A DNA stretch of 64,000 bases from Acinetobacter sp. ANC 3929. Lineage in GTDB: Bacteria > Pseudomonadota > Gammaproteobacteria > Pseudomonadales > Moraxellaceae. Both the position numbers and the translations under genes were made by a program. The notes under the pieces were generated by a model. The model had not been told where the DNA came from, did not search any database, and saw only the letters and a program-made list of their open reading frames with translations. Position 1 is the first letter of the stretch, and each line of letters starts with the position of its first letter. This document shows positions 16,584 through 25,119 of this stretch, one piece after another. The DNA lies in contig NZ_KB849998.1 in NCBI RefSeq assembly GCF_000369405.1, positions 678,273-742,272 on the forward strand, given 5' to 3'.

Positions 16584-17951
16584 ATGACACCACGCCAACC
16601 TTTGGTGATGCAACCAAATCTCTGGAAAACCTTTTTTGTTTTTCTTGTTCCATTGATCGCAACCAATATTTTACAAAACCTATCGGGTACCATTAATACC
16701 ATCTTTGTCGGTCAAATGATGGGTGTCGATGCGATTGCTGCCGTTTCAGTATTCTTTCCCATCCTGTTCTTTTTACTGGCCTTTGTGATTGGAATTTCTG
16801 CGGGCTCCACGGTGCTGATTGGGCAGGCATGGGGTGCACAAAATCTGGAAAAAGTCCGTGCTGTCATTGGCTCTACCGTATTTATGACCTTGATTGGCGG
16901 CAGTATTATTGCGGTATTGGGTCTGGTTTTTGCCAAACATATTCTGGAATTGCTGGGTACTGACCCTAAAGTAATGCACCTGTCCTTGCCTTATGTTCAA
17001 TGGATGCTGGTCGGTAGCCCCTTGCTATTCGTTTATATCATTTACACCTCGATCTTACGTGGCGTTGGCGATAGTGTGACGCCGTTGATTGCGCTAAGCC
17101 TCACCAGCTTAATCGGTCTAGGCGTGACACCCGTGTTACTAAAAGGTTATTTTGGTTTCCCGGCTTTAGGCATTGTTGCCCCTGCGATTGCAACCATTAT
17201 CGGTTATGCCGCTGTGCTAATTTTCTTAGCAATTTATCTAAACTATAAAAATCATCCACTGAAAATTGATAGTTTATTGCTGCAACATATTCGCCATGAT
17301 GCTGAACTGAGTAAATTAATTTTAAAACTCGGGATTCCGACCGGCATTCAGATGGTCACTACGTCATTGGCAGGTCTGGTGATTATCGGCTTGATTAACC
17401 ATTATGGGGCACATGCCACTGCAGCCTATGGTGCAGTCAATCAAGTGCTGAACTATATTCAGTTTCCAGCGCTGTCAATTTCGATTGCCGCTTCTATTTT
17501 TGCAGCACAAGCCATTGGCGCAGGTAAGCCTGAGTTATTAGCGAAAGTAACACGTACTGCTTTGGGCATGAATTTCTTATTTACAGGTAGCTTGATTACC
17601 TTAGCTTATTTGTTCTCAAAATATCTCATGGCATTGTTTATTACCGATCACAGTGTGATTGAATTGGGTCAACAACTGTTATTTATCGTGCTATGGTCGA
17701 TTTTATTCTTTGGGGCAAGTGCTATTTTTGCGTCGATTATGCGTGCCAGTGGTGCGGTCAATATTCCTATGATGATCAATATTTTGACCATTCTCCTAAT
17801 CGAAGTCCCTTGCGCCTACTGGTTTAGCTCACTTTGGGGCTTAACAGGCATCTGGATTGCTTACGCACTTTCCTTTGTGAGTCTATGTATATTCCAAGCG
17901 TTTTATTATCAGTTCTTCTGGAAAAAAACCAAGATCAAAGTTCTTATTTAA
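16584..17951 (+). CDS. MATE family efflux transporter
   Basis: A 455-residue inner-membrane protein with about twelve hydrophobic segments in two related halves. It starts with LWKTFFVFLVPLIATNILQN and has the MatE-type segment LSGTINTIFVGQMMGVDAIAA. These fit the multidrug and toxin extrusion family, which exports cationic drugs with Na+ or H+ antiport. The substrate cannot be told from sequence. It is followed after 28 bases by a 270-bp repeated element. Confidence 0.9.
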   Translation: MTPRQPLVMQPNLWKTFFVFLVPLIATNILQNLSGTINTIFVGQMMGVDAIAAVSVFFPILFFLLAFVIGISAGSTVLIGQAWGAQNLEKVRAVIGSTVFMTLIGGSIIAVLGLVFAKHILELLGTDPKVMHLSLPYVQWMLVGSPLLFVYIIYTSILRGVGDSVTPLIALSLTSLIGLGVTPVLLKGYFGFPALGIVAPAIATIIGYAAVLIFLAIYLNYKNHPLKIDSLLLQHIRHDAELSKLILKLGIPTGIQMVTTSLAGLVIIGLINHYGAHATAAYGAVNQVLNYIQFPALSISIAASIFAAQAIGAGKPELLAKVTRTALGMNFLFTGSLITLAYLFSKYLMALFITDHSVIELGQQLLFIVLWSILFFGASAIFASIMRASGAVNIPMMINILTILLIEVPCAYWFSSLWGLTGIWIAYALSFVSLCIFQAFYYQFFWKKTKIKVLI

Positions 17952-17979
17952 CCTGAGTTCGAGGCTGAATATGGTACTT

Positions 17980-18249
17980 GTAAACGTCATCTACAACCTG
18001 AGCAAGCCAAAGCGACTAAAGCTTTGGTGAAGCGCAAGATAAACACAGTGCGTAGTTTATTATTCAAGCATAGCTTTCACCTTGCGGTACGGCAAAGATT
18101 ATTAATCTTCGCTATTCGTCCCTCATGTTTTGCCCTTACGGAGCATTCGCTCCTCATGCCAAAACAAAAGTAGGTCGAGCCTGAACGAAGTTGAAATATA
18201 TTTCAGCTGAAGTGCAAGACGTAGCGGCTGATCCTAAAATTGGGTGAGA
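17980..18249 (+). repeat. 270-bp intergenic repeat element, copy A
   Basis: This element matches the reverse complement of 30471-30740 over exactly 270 bases with about 20 mismatches by eye and no gaps. It contains AAGATTA-T-TAATCTT, GGAGC-ATTC-GCTCC and the 12-base palindrome GAAATATATTTC. No convincing coding frame is seen. It starts 28 bases after the MATE stop codon. Bases 18250-18346 show nothing further. Confidence 0.85.
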
Positions 18250-18346
18250 ACATTGTAAGATTCCACCAAGCTAATTATTTTCAATAGCTTAGAGGGTAGT
18301 CAAACCGAACTCAGATTGTTTAATATCTGCTTGTTCTGACGCAAAT

Positions 18347-18377
18347 AAAAAAGCCATTCATACAGAATGGCTTTTTT
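18347..18377. terminator. Bidirectional terminator
   Basis: AAAAAAGCCATTC, loop ATACA, GAATGGCTTTTTT. It ends the SDR gene on the minus strand and can act in both directions. Confidence 0.85.
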
Positions 18378-18388
18378 ATGATAACAAC

Positions 18389-19216
18389 TTACATCATCTT
18401 GGTTGCAAGCGCTGCAATACGTTGATAACCCGTTGGGAATAAACGCTGGAACGAATCGACAATACGTGCATCTGTTCCAATCAATAAACGGCGTTTATCT
18501 TTCAATACGGCATTTAAAATTTGACGAGCTGCTTCTTCTGGTGGCGTACGTAGGAACTTGTCGAATTGCTTGATCGACTTGTTTGGATCCATGCCCAAGC
18601 TCTTCAAACTGTCATTCATTTTCGCTGCTTTGGCGATATTGGTACGAATCCCGCCTGGGTGTACGCAGAGTGAGCTGACACCGCCCTTCTCAATATCCAA
18701 CTCTTGACGTAATGATTCGGTAAAGCCACGTACCGCAAATTTGGTTGCGTTATACGCGGATTGTGTTGGTTGCGAGGTTAAACCAAAAATACTGGAGATG
18801 TTGATGATATGGCCATCTTTGGTTTGTTTAATGAATGGCAGGAATTCTTTGGTGCCATACACCACACCCCAGAAGTTAATTCCAACGATCCACTCTAAAT
18901 CTTCGTAGCTTGCACCTTCAACAGTTGAACCTAAGGCTACACCTGCATTGTTGAAGATCAAATTGACTGAACCATGATCTTGTACAGTCTCCTGTGCCCA
19001 CTGTTTCACTGCATCACGATTTGAAACATCAAGTACTTTGGTGGTCACTGTGACTGGATACTGCTTCACTAATTCAACGGTTTGATTCAAGCCTTTTTCA
19101 TTGATATCACTCAATGACAAATGACAGCCTTGTTTAGCCAATAAAACAGCTAATTGTTGTCCAATCCCAGAACCTGCACCAGTGATCGCTGCGACTTTAT
19201 TTTTAAAATTTTTCAT
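18389..19216 (-). CDS. Short-chain dehydrogenase/reductase
   Basis: A 275-residue classical SDR, an NAD(P)-dependent oxidoreductase. The Rossmann glycine motif is TGAGSGIGQ near residue 14, NNAG is near 89, and the catalytic set is Ser in ISSIFGL with YNATK (Tyr and Lys) near 154-158. NP(S)-type substrates cannot be assigned. It is transcribed divergently from a TetR-type regulator across a 299-base spacer holding inverted repeats, so regulation by that protein is likely. Confidence 0.9.
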   Translation of the reverse strand: MKNFKNKVAAITGAGSGIGQQLAVLLAKQGCHLSLSDINEKGLNQTVELVKQYPVTVTTKVLDVSNRDAVKQWAQETVQDHGSVNLIFNNAGVALGSTVEGASYEDLEWIVGINFWGVVYGTKEFLPFIKQTKDGHIINISSIFGLTSQPTQSAYNATKFAVRGFTESLRQELDIEKGGVSSLCVHPGGIRTNIAKAAKMNDSLKSLGMDPNKSIKQFDKFLRTPPEEAARQILNAVLKDKRRLLIGTDARIVDSFQRLFPTGYQRIAALATKMM

Positions 19217-19274
19217 TGCCTATCCTTTGTATTACGAATGATCTGCACAGATTCGCCCCAATCATGTGCTGTTT

Positions 19275-19314
19275 AACCTGTAACCAATATAATTTTGACA
19301 ATACAGGTTGTCAA
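19275..19314. promoter_or_regulatory. Nested inverted repeats between the SDR and TetR genes
   Basis: TTGACAA-N6-TTGTCAA occupies 19295-19314. A second inverted pair, AACCTGTA (19275-19282) and TACAGGTT (19302-19309), overlaps it. This is the expected place and symmetry for a TetR-family operator. The rest of the spacer shows nothing distinctive. Confidence 0.45.
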
Positions 19315-19515
19315 TATAGTACACTGGTAATTTAAGACAAATGGCAATAACCAACATCCGACATGTCATAATAGGCCTATTTACATTTATGGCCGAAGAT
19401 GTTTAAAAGAGACAAGTCATATTTTCAAAATATGGTTATGCTAAGTCAGTACAACATGGTTGAAATGCAAAGATTAAGCACACGATTTAAAGACTTTTAG
19501 GGAACGGTTTTCTCA

Positions 19516-20193
19516 ATGGCAACTCAAGATCAAGCAACACAGAAGAAAAAGAAGACTGAAGTGAAAGAGCGACAATTCAAAGGTCTCTCTTTAACTGAGC
19601 GTAAAGAAGCACGTCGTGAAAAATTAATTGAAGCAGGTATTGCAACCTACGGCACGCATGGCTTTTTCTCTGTGACGGTGAAAGATGTTTGTAATGAAGC
19701 CAAGCTGACTGAACGCTACTTTTATGAATCCTTTAAAAAAAGTGAGGAATTATTCCAAACCGTATTTTTAAAAATGATTGAAAAAATGCAAACCTGTTTA
19801 ACTCAAGCTGTTCTAATGGCGGCGCCTGAACCCCAAAATATGGTGACCGCAGGTTTATCGGCTTTGTTGAGTGCAATTAAAGACGATCCGCGAATGGCGC
19901 GAATTATTTATATCGATGCCATGCTGGTTCAAGATCTGCACAATCAAGCCACCATTCAAGAAACCTTGACCCAATTTGACCGTATTATTCAAGGCTTCGT
20001 GATGATCACCATGCCCAATGCACCACAAAGTACAGAAGAAGTCTCGCTCATGGCGACAGGCTTAAATGGCTATGTGACACATATTATTATCCGTTGGGTC
20101 TCAGAAGGCTTCAAACAGCCCTTAGAAGATGTTTTATCCGCCTGCTGTGCTGTCTTTTTGTCATTTATTCAAACGACATCGCAAAAAAATTAA
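19516..20193 (+). CDS. TetR/AcrR family transcriptional regulator
   Basis: A 225-residue DNA-binding protein. After a Lys-rich extension of about 30 residues comes the TetR helix-turn-helix: EKLIEAGIATYGTHGFFSVTVKDV, then CNEAKLTERYFYESFKKSEELF (about residues 36-80). The C-terminal helical domain would bind an unknown ligand. It is divergent from the SDR gene and probably represses it and itself through the inverted repeats between them. Confidence 0.88.
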   Translation: MATQDQATQKKKKTEVKERQFKGLSLTERKEARREKLIEAGIATYGTHGFFSVTVKDVCNEAKLTERYFYESFKKSEELFQTVFLKMIEKMQTCLTQAVLMAAPEPQNMVTAGLSALLSAIKDDPRMARIIYIDAMLVQDLHNQATIQETLTQFDRIIQGFVMITMPNAPQSTEEVSLMATGLNGYVTHIIIRWVSEGFKQPLEDVLSACCAVFLSFIQTTSQKN

Positions 20194-20280
20194 AATCGTT
20201 TTACAGTTTTGTGACAAATAAAGCTGTTAAACTTCGCTTCAGTTAAGCAAATGAATTCATTTGCTTTCTTGATAAAAAAT

Positions 20281-20298
20281 TTGTCATCATTTAGTCAC
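20281..20298 (+). promoter_or_regulatory. Pho-box-like site (distal)
   Basis: TTGTCAT-CATT-TAGTCAC: two 7-mers resembling CTGTCAT, 11 bases apart start to start, as PhoB sites are. It lies about 150 bases upstream of phoB. Confidence 0.45.
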
Positions 20299-20380
20299 CG
20301 CACTGCCCTACAATTGTCACAATTTATTGCTAAATTCGACTTTATTAACTCTTTTGCAATGATATTGTCATAATTAATCT

Positions 20381-20398
20381 TTGTAATAAGCCTGTCAT
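20381..20398 (+). promoter_or_regulatory. Pho-box-like site (proximal)
   Basis: TTGTAAT-AAGC-CTGTCAT: the second half is a perfect Pho 7-mer and the first half matches five of seven. The halves start 11 bases apart. It lies 47 bases before the phoB start, consistent with autoactivation. Confidence 0.6.
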
Positions 20399-20444
20399 AA
20401 CAACAAAACGGTTAAACCGTTACGGATTTTAAGGGTATTGCGCT

Positions 20445-21155
20445 GTGAAAGATGACTATATTTTAATTGTTGATGATGAGCTACCGATCCGCGAAATGAT
20501 CCATACCTCTTTGGATATGGCAGGCTTCCAATGTTTACAAGCAGAGGATGCCAAACAAGCGCATCAGATTATTGTCGACCAGCGTCCTGCTCTTATTTTG
20601 CTGGATTGGATGCTTCCAGGTGGTGTGAGTGGTGTAGACTTATGCCGTCGCCTCAAACGTGATGAAAATTTGGCAGAAATTCCTGTCATTATGCTGACAG
20701 CCCGTGGCGAAGAAGACCATAAAGTACAAGGTCTTGATGCGGGTGCAGATGATTACATGACTAAACCATTTTCAACGCGTGAACTGGTATCTCGTATTAA
20801 AGCCGTTTTACGTCGTGCCAATGCACTTAGCGGCGAAAAAGTGATTGATGCCAATGGCTTAATGCTTGATCCTGTCAGTCAGCGTGTCAGCTTTGGCAAC
20901 AGTATTTTAGAGATGGGTCCAACCGAGTATCGTTTATTGGCCTTCTTTATGACTCACCCAGAACGTGCCTATACACGTGCTCAATTACTGGACCAAGTAT
21001 GGGGTGGCAATGTCTATATCGAAGACCGTACCATTGACGTACACATCCGTCGTTTACGCAAAGTGTTAGAGCCTTTTGGTGTCGACCGTTTTGTACAAAC
21101 CGTTCGTGGCACAGGTTATCGCTTCTCGACACGAGCAGATTTAGCAGTAGGTTAA
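20445..21155 (+). CDS. phoB: Phosphate regulon response regulator PhoB
   Basis: A 236-residue OmpR/PhoB-type regulator. The receiver domain (about 1-125) has the acidic pair in [10 protein letters not shown], the phospho-acceptor Asp in [10 protein letters not shown], and the conserved Lys in [11 protein letters not shown]. The winged-helix domain (about 130-232) has [21 protein letters not shown], and [11 protein letters not shown] with RGTGYRF. It activates phosphate-starvation genes when phosphorylated by PhoR. The start is GTG at 20445. Two Pho-box-like sites lie upstream, and phoR follows after nine bases. Confidence 0.95.
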   Translation: MKDDYILIVDDELPIREMIHTSLDMAGFQCLQAEDAKQAHQIIVDQRPALILLDWMLPGGVSGVDLCRRLKRDENLAEIPVIMLTARGEEDHKVQGLDAGADDYMTKPFSTRELVSRIKAVLRRANALSGEKVIDANGLMLDPVSQRVSFGNSILEMGPTEYRLLAFFMTHPERAYTRAQLLDQVWGGNVYIEDRTIDVHIRRLRKVLEPFGVDRFVQTVRGTGYRFSTRADLAVG

Positions 21156-21164
21156 AAATCCTTT

Positions 21165-22523
21165 ATGTATGAACCTTATCCCGTCCCTGAACTGGCACGT
21201 GAACACCAACGTTTTCGTTACAGCAGTTTGTGGACCTTTGCAAAACAAGATTTAAGACTGTTACTTTTTTTCTTATTGATTGCGAGCTTAGTCGGATTCG
21301 GGGTTGGTTACTTCTGGAGCTGTATTTTTGTTGCCTTTGTGCTGTTCTTCATGCTACAGCTCCGCTCGCTTTATCTGGTTAATGAATGGATTTCCAATCG
21401 CCCTTATGATGTCCCCCCAAATCTGAATGGGATCTGGGGTGCATTACTGTTCAATGTCTACCGTGCACAGCGGCAAGAACGTATTGTTCAAGCCGAAATG
21501 GTGGGCTTGATTGACCGTGCACAATCCTCTTTGGTGGCGCTGGCGGAAGCCGTTGTTTTAATTGATGATCAACATCAAATCGAATGGTGGAATCCCGCAG
21601 CAGAAAAACTGCTAGGCATTAGTCCTTTGGATCGAGGCCGCAACTTACTTTCGATTTTGCGCCAACCCAGTTTTATTGAATATTTTAACCATAGCGATCA
21701 AGCGCCAGATGGCATCCGTCTACAAGCACAGATGGATGAAGAACGTTATGTACAAGTCAAACTCACCCGTTTTGGTGGTGAAAGCCGTTTGCTCGTGGCC
21801 TATGACACGACTCGCGTACATAACCTCGAACAAATGCGTAAAGACTTTGTCGATAATATTTCCCATGAGCTACGCACACCACTCACCGTACTCAGCGGAT
21901 ATATTGAAACCTTTATTGATCAAGATGATATTACCCCGCGTTGGAAACGTGCTTTCACGCAAATGCAGTCACAAACCAAACGTATGAATGCTTTGGTCAA
22001 TGATCTATTGTTATTGTCCAATTTAGAAAATAATAAAAAAGTAGCAAAAAATCAGATCATTGATATGGCAAATCTGATGAATCAAATCTTTGACGATGCA
22101 CGAGCCTACAATCTGGATTATGGTCATACTTTAAACTTGGATATTGATAGTCATTGTGACCTAATTGGTTCTGACATCGAAATTGCCAGTGCATTCAGCA
22201 ACTTAATTACCAATGCAATTAAGTACACGCCCGCTGGTGGCATCATTACCATTGGCTGGCATGAAGATGGTGACCATGCTTACTTTACTGTACAAGACAA
22301 TGGAATCGGGATTAATCCAAAACATTTGCCACGCTTAACCGAACGTTTCTACCGAGTCGATAGCGCACGTAGCCGTCAAACTGGTGGTACAGGATTAGGT
22401 CTGGCGATTGTGAAGCATGTACTCATGCAACACGGCGCACATTTAGAAATTACCTCTAAAGAAAATGAAGGCTCGACCTTCACCGCAGTATTCCCGAAAG
22501 AACGCTTATATCGCATGATTTAA
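21165..22523 (+). CDS. phoR: Phosphate regulon sensor kinase PhoR
   Basis: A 452-residue inner-membrane histidine kinase that phosphorylates PhoB when phosphate is low. Two hydrophobic segments lie near residues 33-70. A PAS region follows (about 115-220, with VLIDDQHQIEWWNPAAEKLLG). The dimerisation His is in NISHELRTPLTVLSGY near 237. The ATPase part has NLITNAIKYTPAGG, VQDNGIGI and GGTGLGLAIVKH. The lack of a large periplasmic domain is typical of PhoR. It is co-transcribed with phoB. A weak hairpin without a T run lies at 22531-22550. Confidence 0.94.
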   Translation: MYEPYPVPELAREHQRFRYSSLWTFAKQDLRLLLFFLLIASLVGFGVGYFWSCIFVAFVLFFMLQLRSLYLVNEWISNRPYDVPPNLNGIWGALLFNVYRAQRQERIVQAEMVGLIDRAQSSLVALAEAVVLIDDQHQIEWWNPAAEKLLGISPLDRGRNLLSILRQPSFIEYFNHSDQAPDGIRLQAQMDEERYVQVKLTRFGGESRLLVAYDTTRVHNLEQMRKDFVDNISHELRTPLTVLSGYIETFIDQDDITPRWKRAFTQMQSQTKRMNALVNDLLLLSNLENNKKVAKNQIIDMANLMNQIFDDARAYNLDYGHTLNLDIDSHCDLIGSDIEIASAFSNLITNAIKYTPAGGIITIGWHEDGDHAYFTVQDNGIGINPKHLPRLTERFYRVDSARSRQTGGTGLGLAIVKHVLMQHGAHLEITSKENEGSTFTAVFPKERLYRMI

Positions 22524-22626
22524 AAATGATAGGGAACTGCCAAGTTCCCTAAAATATGATGTGATTATTCCACTAAAACAATAAAATAAGATGTTGTTTA
22601 TTTTCCATATCTTAGATGTACCCCTC

Positions 22627-23094
22627 ATGACTCATACACCTTTTTTCCGCGCTTGTGTCCTGTTACTTGGACTGAGTGCTCCTTTGGCTATTCACGCTGC
22701 ACCGACTGATCCTCTAATTGGTACATGGAAAGTGGTGGATGAACGCACTGGCACTTATCTCTCTGATATTGTGATTCGAAGACATTCTGCGACCGAGCAA
22801 TACAGTGCAGTGATTGTTAAAATGTATCCTTCAGCGAAGGAGGCGGCCCCGACCTTATGTACTGCATGCTCAGGGACGTTAAAGAATCAACCCATTATCG
22901 GAATGGAAGTATTAACAGGTTTGAAAATGCTGAGCCAAAATGAAGAATTTGGACAAGGTGTATGGATCAATCCCTATGATGGCTATAAGTACAGCTTGAA
23001 TGCGCGTTTAAGTAAGACTGGCAAAATGCTCAGCATTAATGCAAAAAATCCAAGTAATAATAGCTTTCGTAATATGACCTGGATCCGATTGTAA
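22627..23094 (+). CDS. Exported DUF2147 family protein
   Basis: A protein of about 155 residues starting at ATG 22627; the frame is open further upstream, but the signal peptide begins here. The signal is ACVLLLGLSAPLAIHA with cleavage after HAA or nearby. The mature domain has the DUF2147 pattern: DPLIGTWKVVDERTG, then a GMEVLTGLK region, WINPYDGYKYSLNARL, and a closing MTWIRL. The domain is lipocalin-like and its function is unknown. A bidirectional terminator follows. Confidence 0.85.
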   Translation: MTHTPFFRACVLLLGLSAPLAIHAAPTDPLIGTWKVVDERTGTYLSDIVIRRHSATEQYSAVIVKMYPSAKEAAPTLCTACSGTLKNQPIIGMEVLTGLKMLSQNEEFGQGVWINPYDGYKYSLNARLSKTGKMLSINAKNPSNNSFRNMTWIRL

Positions 23095-23135
23095 ATAGGT
23101 CGATTTCATCGATAAAAATAAATCAAAAATCACAT

Positions 23136-23167
23136 AAAAAAGAGTGTATTAACATACACTCTTTTTT
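23136..23167. terminator. Bidirectional terminator between DUF2147 gene and aceI
   Basis: AAAAAAGAGTGTA, loop TTAACA, TACACTCTTTTTT. It has T runs on both strands. Confidence 0.88.
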
Positions 23168-23192
23168 ATCAGTTCAATCAAGCTGTCCGCGA

Positions 23193-23645
23193 TCAAACAC
23201 TGTTTTTAGCATTCAGCGCTGTTGGTTCCACCAGATGGCTCGGCAAACCAAAAATATGATCGAAAAAATAATTATAAACAAAGGTATAACATGGGATTAG
23301 CACCATCAAACTAAAATCGAGTAAGAACGCTTTAAGTAAACTAATCTGCATCCACCATGCAATCAAGGGAATCAAAATCGTCACCAAGACAATTTGAAAG
23401 CCAATGGCATGCGCTACACGTCTGAGTACAGTTCGTTTTTTGGAAACTTGGGTTTTTTCCCATATTTCGAATGCATAGTTATAAAAGAAATTGACCGTCA
23501 CTGCGATAACTGCAATCAAAATCGACAAAGGTCCTGTATGACTGATGGTCGTGCCCGAAAGCACCGCCAATACCATCGCGCAGATAAAAAAGCTCAAAAC
23601 TTCATAGAAAAATACGTAAGTGACTCTTCTCTTGGTTCCTTGCAT
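23193..23645 (-). CDS. aceI: PACE family efflux pump (AceI-like)
   Basis: A small inner-membrane proton-coupled pump of about 150 residues with four hydrophobic segments in two bacterial-transmembrane-pair repeats. Proteins of this family export chlorhexidine and other biocides, and AceI exports short-chain diamines. Starting at ATG 23645, seven bases after AAGG, places a Glu at residue 15 in FFYEVLSF, the position of the essential membrane Glu of AceI. The second repeat carries WMQISLLKAFLLDF and TFVYNYFFDH. A LysR gene is divergent, as for aceI/aceR of A. baumannii. Confidence 0.9.
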   Translation of the reverse strand: MQGTKRRVTYVFFYEVLSFFICAMVLAVLSGTTISHTGPLSILIAVIAVTVNFFYNYAFEIWEKTQVSKKRTVLRRVAHAIGFQIVLVTILIPLIAWWMQISLLKAFLLDFSLMVLIPCYTFVYNYFFDHIFGLPSHLVEPTALNAKNSV

Positions 23646-23739
23646 AACCACACCTTAAAATCAATAATGAGTGGATTTTACGCTTAAATTTTGATAAAAA
23701 AAGTCAATCGTCATCAGATTTACTGACAAGGGATTTTCC

Positions 23740-24633
23740 ATGAAACTCAGTAGTGAACAGTTAGAACTGATTCTTGAAATTATTGATCGTGGTAATTTCT
23801 CTGCAGCAGCACGTGCCTTAAATCGAGTACCTTCAGCAGTGAGTATGGCAATAGCCAACCTAGAAGCAGAATTGAATTTACAATTATTTGAACGCAGCAA
23901 AAATCACCTCGCCCCAACCGAGGTTGCACTCTCGATCGAACCACATGCTCGACTGATCGTAACCAAACTGCGTCAACTTGAAATGCATCTGACCGAGCTT
24001 TCAACAGGATTGGAGACCAGCCTCTCGATTGGTATCGCTGCCGATGTGAACCAGAAATTTTTATTAGCGGGCATTAAGCAGTTAATTCAACATTATCCAC
24101 TACTCAATATTGAGATGGTCAGCGCACCACAACAAGAACTCAAAACACGCTTGCACAATAATGAAATCGATCTGTATATCGCCTATAGCTCATCGCAACT
24201 GGATAGCAATGAACGTTTCCGCTTACTGCGAATGGAGCAATTTGTTGCAGCAGTTTCCCTCAAAGATGCACAGCAACTCAAAGCGCATAATAAAAATGAG
24301 CTCACCATGCTGTCTGAACTCAGACAAATTATTGTGGCCAGTAAGCATTATCCACTGCCTGACAGTCGGGTACTGGTGTCGGATTCCTGCTGGTATAGCG
24401 ATAGTTTATCGATGGCGATTGATATGGTTGAGAAAGGGCTAGGCTGGGGTAATTTTCCCCTTTCCGTTGTACAAGAACATTTTGCGAAACAACGGCTGGT
24501 GCGCCTAGCCTTTCTCGATACCACCAATGGACTGGATATGCCGATTCATGCCATTTGGCCGAGCTATAAACCATTGAGCAAATCCATGCAGTTGTTGATT
24601 GAACTGTGGCAAAAGCAAACCGATAGCAAATAA
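23740..24633 (+). CDS. aceR: LysR regulator, AceR-like
   Basis: A 297-residue LysR-type regulator. The N-terminal winged helix-turn-helix is LILEIIDRGNFSAAARALN with VPSAVSMAIANLEAELNLQLFERS (about residues 8-50). The C-terminal part is a two-lobed inducer-binding domain. It lies divergent from aceI with 94 bases between the starts, which supports the AceR role as activator of aceI in response to diamines or chlorhexidine. The symbol rests on context. The stop TAA merges into a terminator and a 204-bp repeated element. Confidence 0.82.
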   Translation: MKLSSEQLELILEIIDRGNFSAAARALNRVPSAVSMAIANLEAELNLQLFERSKNHLAPTEVALSIEPHARLIVTKLRQLEMHLTELSTGLETSLSIGIAADVNQKFLLAGIKQLIQHYPLLNIEMVSAPQQELKTRLHNNEIDLYIAYSSSQLDSNERFRLLRMEQFVAAVSLKDAQQLKAHNKNELTMLSELRQIIVASKHYPLPDSRVLVSDSCWYSDSLSMAIDMVEKGLGWGNFPLSVVQEHFAKQRLVRLAFLDTTNGLDMPIHAIWPSYKPLSKSMQLLIELWQKQTDSK

Positions 24634-24835
24634 AAAAGCCCGACATCCAAGTCGGGCTTTTTCGTATTCCTTTCACTAGGTACAACTCCTGTCATACCTC
24701 ACGTCCTGATGCTGAAACTTATCATTCTTGTTTTATGTTTTGGAACTTCCTGTTCCTGATGAGTCCATATTAGGCAATTCGACTGAGGCTGAAAATGGGT
24801 CATTGCCCCTAATCGCTGTAAGAAAAAGCGTACAC
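24632..24835 (+). repeat. 204-bp direct repeat, copy 1 (opens with a terminator)
   Basis: It matches 26053-26256 over 204 bases without gaps, at about 90% identity by eye. The first 30 bases are a strong terminator: AAAAGCCCGAC, loop ATCCAA, GTCGGGCTTTTT (24633-24662), serving aceR. The rest contains GGAACTTCCTGTTCCTGATG and ends near GTACA. No coding frame is seen. Confidence 0.85.
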
Positions 24836-24897
24836 TGCTGAGCTTTCTCATCCTTTAAAAAGTCAGTTATTATATGGAACTGGGTACGGAAAACTTA

Positions 24898-25017
24898 TCA
24901 ATCTCCCAATAAATCAATAGTCTGCTCTTTCGTCATCACACCCATATACTGATCGTAGCTTTGTGCCAGTAAACAAATCACTACAGCAGCAATCAAGGTC
25001 AACATCTTATTTCTCAT
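24898..25017 (-). CDS. Small 39-residue hydrophobic protein (or remnant)
   Basis: A short frame of 39 codons starting at ATG 25017. The N-terminus looks like a signal or membrane segment (MRNKMLTLIAAVVICLLAQS) followed by a polar tail ending LLGD. It is divergent from the LysR gene at 25120, the usual place for a LysR target. It ends 62 bases from copy 1 of the 204-bp repeat, so it could instead be the front of a larger gene cut by rearrangement. I do not recognise it. Confidence 0.4.
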   Translation of the reverse strand: MRNKMLTLIAAVVICLLAQSYDQYMGVMTKEQTIDLLGD

Positions 25018-25119
25018 GGTCATCTTTAGCTACCTGAATCAAGGGTCTATAAAAAAGGTATAAGATTTCTTCCATCTAATCTAATATAGAAAAAATAAGC
25101 ACTGATCTAATTTTGAGAT

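Noticed and set aside
24632..24835. Insertion sequence
   Set aside because: No transposase frame and no terminal inverted repeats; it is a short element opening with a terminator.
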